NCBI RefSeq assembly: GCF_001625575.1
Contig: NZ_AUXV01000001.1
Span: 62,001-126,000, forward strand
Length of the DNA: 64,000 bases
Reading direction: 5' to 3'
Source of the DNA: Pseudoalteromonas luteoviolacea S2607
Lineage (GTDB): Bacteria; Pseudomonadota; Gammaproteobacteria; Enterobacterales; Alteromonadaceae
In this document: piece after piece, positions 31,793 to 40,300 of the stretch
How the letters are laid out: each line of letters opens with the position of its first letter
How positions within the stretch are numbered: position 1 is the stretch's first letter
Notes under the pieces: generated by a model
The model's database searches: none
What the model was told of the DNA's origin: nothing
Seen by the model: the letters and a program-made list of their open reading frames with translations, nothing else
Program-made: the position numbers and the translations under genes

Positions 31793-31808
31793 CTGTATTT
31801 GTATACAT
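31793..31808. promoter_or_regulatory. LexA-like box upstream of intI-B
   Basis: CTGTATTTGTATACAT differs from a CTG-N10-CAG box only in the last base. SOS control of intI through such a site is established in Vibrio-type integrons. In copy A the box is not recognisable. Confidence 0.35.
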
Positions 31809-31858
31809 ATAAACAATCCAACTAGAATTCGCCATTTTTATCTATTAATCAAGCGCAT

Positions 31859-32231
31859 ATGTTTACACAATGGAATGCCAAAAGTACCATTTCATGTTAC
31901 CTTTACTGGATCACTGTCATCATTCATTTCCATCACTTGTTGCCCCAAAATGCACTTGACGAAGAGGCTGTAGAGCAATTTTTAAGTCATCTAGCTAATC
32001 AACTAAACGTGGCTGAAAACACGCAAGCTCAGGCGCTCAAAGCACTTGTATTCATGTACAAAGAGATTATTAAACGGCCACTGAGTTTAGAGCTAAAGTT
32101 TAATCAAAGTCATCGCCAACAAAAGCTATCCGTTGTGCTCACAGAGCAAAAAGCCGTAACATTGCTAACATAACAACAAGCGTTACAATACCAATTGCTC
32201 TGTCATCTAGTACATTGGGTTCAATTCCTTG
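31859..32231 (+). pseudogene. intI: Integron integrase remnant B (5' part only)
   Basis: STISCYLYWITVIIHFHHLL, then EEAVEQFLSHLANQLNVAEN, then TQAQALKALVFMYKEIIKRP, then QQKLSVVLTEQKAVTLLT is the N-terminal arm-binding domain and the linker of an IntI protein. It then hits a stop at 32171; a few more codons (ALQYQLLCHLVHW) still resemble the QYxLPIxLxYG strand. No trace of the catalytic Arg, His, Tyr or of the IntI-specific insertion follows. It keeps the ~70 bases that copy A lacks. Confidence 0.85.
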
Positions 32232-32507
32232 CGTATAAATAACATCTCCAATCCCATCAAACGTCTTGCCTCTTTCACTTTCCAGTATTTAAGCGAGCTG
32301 AGTTATACACCGCTCAAGACCTTGGGAGCGAGCTGCACTGCCGGCACATGACATCGCCATAGCACTGAGAAAACCAACCTATATTATCCATCTCAAATGT
32401 TTACACATTATCTGCTAGCTTAGATGCCATAGATTGCCAAACCCGCAATTTTGTACAAGCACTAATGAATAAGTTGCGTTAAGCTGATTTTGGTAAGGGG
32501 GAAGTTT
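32232..32507. other. Degraded intergenic stretch right of intI-B
   Basis: About 276 bases with no gene. If intI-B decayed in place its 3' half should be here, but I could not recognise it, so it was probably deleted. The end carries the AAGGGGGA ribosome binding site of the next gene. Confidence 0.4.
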
Positions 32508-33308
32508 ATGCAGCAATCAAAATTCAGCTTTCATCACGAATTAGGTGGTTTGGAAGTACTTCATAATATTGATAAAAAAACTGATTTTGGGCGTCATAAC
32601 CACAGCGGTTATACGCTGGCACTGGTCGATTGCGGCGCACAGCGCTTTTTTCGCTCTGGCGGGCAACATTTGGCGGGTAAAAACAGCTTAATATTGATTA
32701 ATGCAGAGCAAGTCCACGATTGTCGAAAAGCCTGTGAAGGTATGTCATCATATCGATCGATGTACCCGACACCAGAGCTATTTAATAGTCTCATGGACAA
32801 CACCAAAAACCGTGCCCCCTATTTTTCTGACGCAGTGCTGTATGACCCAGTATTAGCATCGCAATTACATGGGCTATTTAACACCTTAGATTCATCCGCG
32901 AGCCAATTAGAAAAACAATCTCAGCTAGTTGGCTTTTTAACTAATCTCTGTGCAGCCACCGGAAAGTTAGACCTCGCAGAGGATCAAAAATCAATACAAT
33001 GTCGTATCGACTTGGCAAAGTCCTACTTACTTGATCATTTGTTTGATGACGTCGCTTTGAGTGACCTCGCCTCTCTTATACACACGAGCCATTTTCACTT
33101 TGTCCGCGCCTTTAAAGCCCAAATTGGATTGACGCCCCATGCGTTTCAGATTCAGCACCGTTTAAACCATGCAAAAGCGCTGCTGCGTCGCGGCGATAAT
33201 ATTTCAGACGTCGCAAATTCGGTGGGCTTTTACGACCACAGTCACTTTAGCCGACACTTCAAAAAGAATATGGGGATCACGCCTAATCAATATAAACAGG
33301 CTTGCTAA
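32508..33308 (+). CDS. AraC-family regulator with N-terminal cupin, probable control of azlCD
   Basis: 266 residues from the ATG after AAGGGGGA. The N-terminal cupin-like sensor contains FGRHNHSGYTLALVDCGAQR. The C-terminal double helix-turn-helix is seen in ALSDLASLIHTSHFHFVRAF, then ISDVANSVGFYDHSHFSRHF and GITPNQY. The azlC gene starts four bases after its stop, so the three genes form one operon. This arrangement (AraC-azlC-azlD) is common and suggests regulation of branched-chain or other amino-acid export. Confidence 0.88.
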   Translation: MQQSKFSFHHELGGLEVLHNIDKKTDFGRHNHSGYTLALVDCGAQRFFRSGGQHLAGKNSLILINAEQVHDCRKACEGMSSYRSMYPTPELFNSLMDNTKNRAPYFSDAVLYDPVLASQLHGLFNTLDSSASQLEKQSQLVGFLTNLCAATGKLDLAEDQKSIQCRIDLAKSYLLDHLFDDVALSDLASLIHTSHFHFVRAFKAQIGLTPHAFQIQHRLNHAKALLRRGDNISDVANSVGFYDHSHFSRHFKKNMGITPNQYKQAC

Positions 33309-33312
33309 CACA

Positions 33313-33996
33313 ATGAAAATTGCAATTAAAAAAGGGCTGCTAGACATGCTGCCACTCAATTTAGCTGTCCTGCCTTGGGGCATTTTATGTGGATCGTTGG
33401 CCATTCAAAACGGCTTTTCTGCACTCGAAGCGCAGCTCATGTCTTTACTGGTGTTTGCGGGCTCGGCGCAGCTTGTGGCCATTGAGCTTATGGCCAAAGA
33501 TGTTTCTTTTGTCACGTTGCTCATCACCACCTTTATCATTAGTGCACGTCACTTGCTTTATGGCTTATCAATACGCAATAAAATGGTTGATAAACCGCTA
33601 AAATGGCGCGGGCCTATTGCATTCTTTTTAACCGATGAACTGTTTGCTTTTTCTCATCACCATCGCGCTTATCAGGGTAAATTACGCCTCGTGTACGCTT
33701 TGGTGGCAGGCTTTAGCTTTTATCTTGCGTGGAATTTGTGGACTTTCTTTGGCATTGTGGCGGGTCAATTTTTGCCCGACTTAACAAACTTAGGGTTAGA
33801 CTTTGCCATTGCAGCCATTTTTATCGCCCTCGTCGTACCGGGCATTTCGAATTTACCCATCTTGCTTGCATGTGTTGTCTCTGGGCTGAGCATGTTGTAT
33901 TTCAAAACTGTAGAGTTCGAGTTTGGTTTAGTAGCTGCGGCGCTACTTGGCATGACGACAGGCTATTTACTCCAAGCCAAAGAGGATAAATCATGA
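33313..33996 (+). CDS. azlC: AzlC family amino-acid exporter, large subunit
   Basis: 227 residues, MKIAIKKGLLDMLPLNLAVL with the AzlC signature WGILCGSLAIQNGFSALEAQ, then LVFAGSAQLVAIELM and the conserved ARHLLYGLS. Six to seven membrane helices. With AzlD it exports branched-chain or other hydrophobic amino acids and analogues. The start at 33313 follows the regulator by four bases; a longer frame upstream overlaps that gene and is rejected. Confidence 0.9.
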   Translation: MKIAIKKGLLDMLPLNLAVLPWGILCGSLAIQNGFSALEAQLMSLLVFAGSAQLVAIELMAKDVSFVTLLITTFIISARHLLYGLSIRNKMVDKPLKWRGPIAFFLTDELFAFSHHHRAYQGKLRLVYALVAGFSFYLAWNLWTFFGIVAGQFLPDLTNLGLDFAIAAIFIALVVPGISNLPILLACVVSGLSMLYFKTVEFEFGLVAAALLGMTTGYLLQAKEDKS

Positions 33997-34292
33997 TCAC
34001 AACGATTATTGCACTGGCGTGCGTGACCTTTGCAACTCGCTATTTATTCTTGGCCAAGCATTTACCTTTTACCATTGGTCCCAAGTTTCAGCGTTTTTTA
34101 AGCTTCAGCGCACCATGTGTACTGACTGCTATTTGGGTACCTATTGTATTTATGCAAAACGGGGAGCTAGCTTCCAATCTTCATAATCCCTATATCTTAG
34201 GTGCAACAATGGCTATTTTGCTTGCACTTAAATTTAAAAGTCTATACATCACAACTTTTGGAAGCCTAGCTGTATTTTTTGTCTTTTTCTGA
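33993..34292 (+). CDS. azlD: AzlD family amino-acid exporter, small subunit
   Basis: 99 residues, four short membrane helices: MITTIIALACVTFATRYLFL, then FLSFSAPCVLTAIWVPIVFM. The ATGA overlap with azlC indicates translational coupling. The TRYLFL and FSAPCVLTAIW motifs are typical of AzlD. Confidence 0.88.
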   Translation: MITTIIALACVTFATRYLFLAKHLPFTIGPKFQRFLSFSAPCVLTAIWVPIVFMQNGELASNLHNPYILGATMAILLALKFKSLYITTFGSLAVFFVFF

Positions 34293-34300
34293 AGCTAAAA

Positions 34301-34331
34301 AAGCCCCTGCGGCCAAAGGCGACAGGGGCTT
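34301..34331. terminator. Bidirectional terminator between azlD and the nuclease gene
   Basis: AAGCCCCTG, 13-base loop, CAGGGGCTT. The minus-strand side is followed by six T, so it mainly ends the nuclease transcript; it also lies just past azlD. Confidence 0.8.
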
Positions 34332-34351
34332 ATAAATCTACCGAAATATTA

Positions 34352-37300
34352 TTATCTTCTGCGACGTAACAACCCAGGGATAACAAGCAGTAGCATTAGT
34401 ACAGGCATAGAACCACTCGAGATCTCTACTTTTTCTGGCTCAGAGCTACCGCTAGGGCGAAAATTCACTGTTACAGATAGTGTGCCTGACGCTTGGGCAT
34501 TGTGCTCATCAACGATGACATAGTTAATCGCCACTTTGCCTTCGCTGTTTGCAGCAGGCTTGAATGTGATTGAACTATCGGTGAATGTCACTTCACCTGA
34601 CTCAGCAGTCGCACTAATAAGTGTCAACTTACCTCCTTCAGGATCAGCGTCATTGCTAATCACGTCTACAGTGATAGTTTGGTCATTGTACATCTCTGCG
34701 GTTTCATCAACCACGATTGGCGCTTGGTTTTGCACCTGTGCTTTGGCAACGATGTTTACACTAACCAATGCTGTGCTTGTCGCACCTTTACCATCGCTCA
34801 CTGTATACTGAATCGTATCAGCACCAACATAATCAAGCGCACTTTGATACTGCAAGCTTGAATCATTGTTAATGGTAACTGTTCCGCGCTCAGCTACCGC
34901 ATTGATCACATACAGTGTGTCACCGTCAGCATCAGCGTCATTGGTAAGCACATCTATCACTACTGACTCGTTGCGAACAACCTCTTGCGTATCATCCATT
35001 GCAACTGGCGCTTTGTTGTCACTACGCGTCACACCTACGCCGCCTGGATCGACGATTTTGCCATTTTTAACGCCATCAGCGTCGTACTCACCACCATCGA
35101 CTAAGGTTAGTCTCACACACCAAGCACCTTCAATTAGGCCTTCTTGCCAACTCGCATCATTAATGCTTGGGCAATAACCTTCTTGACCCATGGCAGAGTG
35201 AATCGCATTGCCATTTTGCGCAGAGAATGTCACCCAACCTTGGTTTGGTAAATACTTACGATATTGGGCATTTGCTGGTACCACAGCTTGTTGTGGCAAT
35301 ACAACTTTAACGCTATCTGTACCACTTGGCATGTTGACGACGAAGTCGAAAATACCACCGCGGTTTTCTACACCTTCATCGGCATTAACCAAGCCAGTAT
35401 TTACTGCTTCTTCAGCACTGAGCGATGCCGCGTTGTTATCGCTGCTAAGCCCTAGGCCACCTAGAGACATACACACACCCGCTTCGACTTCAATCAGGCT
35501 TGATCCCCAGTTGTTACCACTTGAAGGCAAGACATTACACTGTACGTCAATTGGGTCTAGGTAATTAGGAATACCATCAGCATCGTCATCACCAAAACCT
35601 TCCATTGCATCATTCAGCAAGTCACCATCTGAGTCTGCGTTTTCATCTAACGTAGGTTGCTCTGAAACGACCTTAAATACCACGCTTTGCGTATCAAACA
35701 ACCCTTCGTTATCTATGGCTTTCGCACTTATTTGGTAAACACCAACAGACAGTTCTGCAGCATTGATGCTAAATACCGTTGAATCGTTGCTTTCGTTAGT
35801 CAAACCATCTTGTGCAGTCCACTCAATAATGTGTGTGTCCGCGCTATTTTGGTCTAGTACTTCGGCAGTGATCGTAATAAGGCCCTGCTCAGTAACCATG
35901 ATTGAGCGAGCTTCACCTTGCTGCTTTGCATTTAGAGTTAGCTCTGGCGCAATATTAGATTCAACGATTGTAATCTGGTGGTGCTGTTCAACACTTGCAT
36001 TTAAGCCTGTGGTATCCAACGAAATTACCAATGTTTCGTCTGAATCATTCACTTCATCTAGCAATGTCTCAACCGTGATTTCACCGCGCGTGCCTGACTC
36101 GATTGTCAATTTGCCAGCAGCCATTGTGTAATCATCTTCACTTGCAGTGCCTGAAACAGCAAAGTCAATAATCACTGGGTATTCGAAGTGCTCACCACTT
36201 AACACAACAGGGACTGTTGCAGTTTGTCCTTCGACAATAATCTGACTAGGCGCTGGCATACTCACCATTGGACGCACATTGACTAATTGTACGGCCTTTG
36301 CACAAACGTCTTCAGTATCACAAGCCTGCCAGTAAACTTTGTTCTCACCTGAAGGTAAGAAGTTACTGCCTACAAGCTCAACAGCCACTGGCTCACCATT
36401 GCCATCAACTGCCGTGGCGACACCCAATTCTACTTTTGTCAGCTGTCCAGTTGCATTGACTGTTAAGTCAGCAGGCACTGTGATCACAGGTGCAGAAGGT
36501 TGATCTTGACGGATTTCTAACACAGCTTCTGCACGACCACCAAACCCATCCGAGATAGCATAACGTACTTGCGCTACACCGTTGAATGTGTCGTTGGTGC
36601 TAAACACGATTTGGTTGTCTGCAATGACTGCATTACCGGCATCTGCATTTACTGCCACGAGTGACAACTTGTCACCATCAGGGTCTCTGTCATTATTTAA
36701 CACTGCAACAGTAACTGTTGATTGGTTTGCATCTAGTTGCACAAAGTCATCTGCCGCCACTGGCGCAAGGTTTGCGGTGCTAATTTGAACACTTACTGTG
36801 CCCTCAGATGTCGCGCTGCCATCACTGATTGCGTAGCTGATAGTGGCACTACCCGAATTTAGGGCCGGTGCATTATACAGCAGTACATTGCCATCAATGA
36901 CCACATTACCAATATCCGCAGATGCTGTTGTGATCCTAAGTGCATCACCATCAATATCCGAGTCATTTGCTAGTACATCAATTTCAGCAAGTGCTTTTGC
37001 TGAAACCACAACCGAGTCATTAACCACTGTCGGGGCATCATTTTGTGGCGCAACCGTCACCGCAATGTGTGCACTGTCTGTGAGGCCTTCTTCATCACGA
37101 ATTACATAAGAGATTTGTGCAGCGCCATTGAAGTTTGCCGCTGGTGTATAAGTTACCTCAGAACCAGAGAACTCTACTTGGCCACTGCCCGATGTGAGTG
37201 TCGCAGAGCTTACTTTTAAGGTTGCAACATTTTCGTCACTATCGTTACCCAATACAGCAATCGTCACGACCTGATCTTCAAGTACGCTCGCAGTATCATT

Positions 37301-40300
37301 AACAGCCACTGGCGCTTTATTCTTGGCAATAACATTAACAACAATGTTGGCACTCGCCGTACCGCCGTTACCATCTGCGATGGTATAACTAATTAATGCT
37401 TCACCAACAAAATCGGCGCTTGGTACATAGCTTACTTGCGCATCCGAGAAACGCACCTCACCAGAACCTGAAACGAGTGTAGCGGCGGTGATTGTAAGCG
37501 CGTTCGCATCTGCGTCCGTATCATTGGCGAGCACATCGATGGTAACCGTATCACCTTGAACCGCATCCGCTGTATCGTCGTTTGCAACAGGCGCTTGGTT
37601 ATCAGGGATCACAACCGCTTCGAGATCGAAGTCGGTGATCACAGGATCATGATCTGACGAACGATAAGGAGACTCCGAGAACCACTTAGATTGCTGATCT
37701 TCAGACTTACCTTCGGTGTTGTAGTCCAAACCGGCTGCTTCATCCGCATTAATATGCCAATGCATCGTTTGTACAACGCTATCTACAGACGTGCTGGCTG
37801 TTAGCATGTGATCTAAGCTACCCGCCACACCACTGTAGTAGTATGAGTAGTTGTCACCTGCTTCTTTTTCAATGCTCAGATTAGCAAAACCGGCATTGTA
37901 GAATTCAAGCATTGGCGCTTCATAAGCATATGCATTAAAGTCACCTAAAATGGCATACACAGGTGCATCTGCACTTTGAATAACAGTATTGGTTGTCGCT
38001 TCACCGTTGGCTTTGGTAAGCGCTGCGATCACGGTTTTTGCTGCCAATACGCGCTGACCATTACAAGCGCCCTCGACTGCATCATCCATATCCGCACCAC
38101 ATGAACCACCTTTAGAGCGGAAGTGATTAACAACAACGCGAACTTCTTTTCCGCCGTTAATTGGTTTGAATGACTGCAGCATTGGCGGTCTATGCGCACG
38201 GGTTGCCTCGTCAAAAGGAGCATCTGTGATCACTTGTGCTGTGCCCTGTGGCGCTACTCGGTTTGCACGATAAATAATGCCAACCGTCACTGAATCAGTA
38301 CCAACTTGATCGAGTTTAGGATCGATAAACGCCCAATCGTTGACATCATCGCGCTCATTTAAACCATCAATCAGGTTCTTGATCGCACTGTTATCACCGT
38401 AACCATTGTTTTCGATTTCCATCAAACCAACAACGTCTGAATCTGATGCCAATATTGCACGGATCACCTTGCTACGTTGGCGGTTAAACTCTTTCTCGTT
38501 GTTTGCACCACGACCGTTAAAGTCAACAAAGTAGTTCAGTACGTTAAAGCTCGCAACACGAATATGTTGCTCAGACTTACGCTCAGTAGGCTTAGTGCGG
38601 CGCGGGTTAGACTGCTCGAAACTCGGTACACTTGTCGGTATTAGCTTGTAGTTACCGTATGTGTAGTGAATCACACCCGACATATTAGACGCTTGTGCAC
38701 CAGAGCGAAGTGGCTTATCAGCACTGAAATCTGGGTAGTAACTGATCTCTTCAGGATTACTTTGTGTCGAATTGTCGTCAACAAGCAAAACGTTTCTCGC
38801 GTTAAGCTCTGCTAGCTCTAGTCTGCGCGGGTCATCTTTACGGAACTTGTTGGTTGGCTGCATTCTCATGCCTTGAGACAAGTAAATCTCACCATATTTC
38901 GTAAAGTTGTGGCTAAGTGTGACATGCAGCTTTTGCGGCATAGAAATCCACATACCTTCTAAAGACTCTTGGTCGAAGTCTTTTGCAAAAGGTAAGTTCA
39001 CCTCAGTTGGTGTTACTTGAGTGAGCACATCAGTTGCACACGAGATTGTATCTGTTACCGTGCTGATTTGAGTAAGGTCGTACTTTTCGACCACTTTACC
39101 CAACACTCGTACCTGCTCTCCCACCTTCACTTTGGTGTTTGTGTCTGCGACAAAAATACCTTCTGATGTTTTGCTATCGCGATCTGCATGTTGATCTTCT
39201 TCTTGGATGAAGAAACCACCGTGTTGACCTGCATTTTGGAAAGACGCAACAACCACACCTTCAATCACCACAGACTGGTCAACAAGTGGGCTAGACTTTC
39301 CATTACCTTGAATAGCGCTAATTAAGGTCGCAGGATCGCTACATGCACCAATTTGTACTTGAGGTGGTGTTGACCCCCCGTCCGTACCACAGGCTGAAAC
39401 ACCACTACAACCCAAACCATCGGCTGTATTTTTTGCGAAACCTTCCCATTCAACACTTGGGTCAAAGGCATCGTCTAATACTGTGTCACCCGAAGTGATC
39501 CCGTCTTTGCGGCGTAGGGTTTTGTCTTTAGTTGATGTATCGCCACTGCCCCAAGCGCTGCCAGGATCGGTGCCGACTTGACCAAATACATCTGCAACTT
39601 GACCATCGACCATTAGAACCAGTGCATCGTCACCATTGAAGTAAGTAATGGTACTGGTGCTGTCTTGGCGGCTTTTAATTTCGTCGTTTGCGCTGCTATT
39701 AGCAATAACGTGCGTTTCGCCGTGCTTTAGCTCACCAGACAACGTTTGCGTTCTTAACCCTTCAGTCGTTAGCGGCTTGCCGTTGTCTGCAAGTGTAATT
39801 GTCACGCGGCTAAGGTCTAGAGTTGCGCCGGTAAAGTTGGTAATTTCAACGGCTTTGTTGCTGCTACTTCCCTCAATATACTCAGTGAAGATAACTTTGC
39901 TCGCTTCAACCTTTTCACTCACCTGAATAGAAAACTCAGGCAAGTTCACAACATCGGTGTTGCCATCTGTCACACCGATCACAATATTGCTTGTGATACC
40001 GATGTCTTTACTAGAAGGCGTACCAGACAATTCACCGTTTTGCGTATTGAATGTTGCCCAAGTCGGTTTGTTGGTGATTGAGAACGTGAGCGTGTCATTG
40101 TCTACATCATTCGCTTGCGGCTTAAAGCTATAAGCAACATCAACAACGGCACTGGTATTTGGTTTACCTGATATAGTTGGTGGGTTTTTAATCGTGCTTG
40201 GGTCAACGACTTCAATGTTGAAGCTCGGTAACGACACCGTCGATTTCCCATCAGTCACGGAGATCTGAATATTCTCATAAACCGCAATATCGGCAACCGC

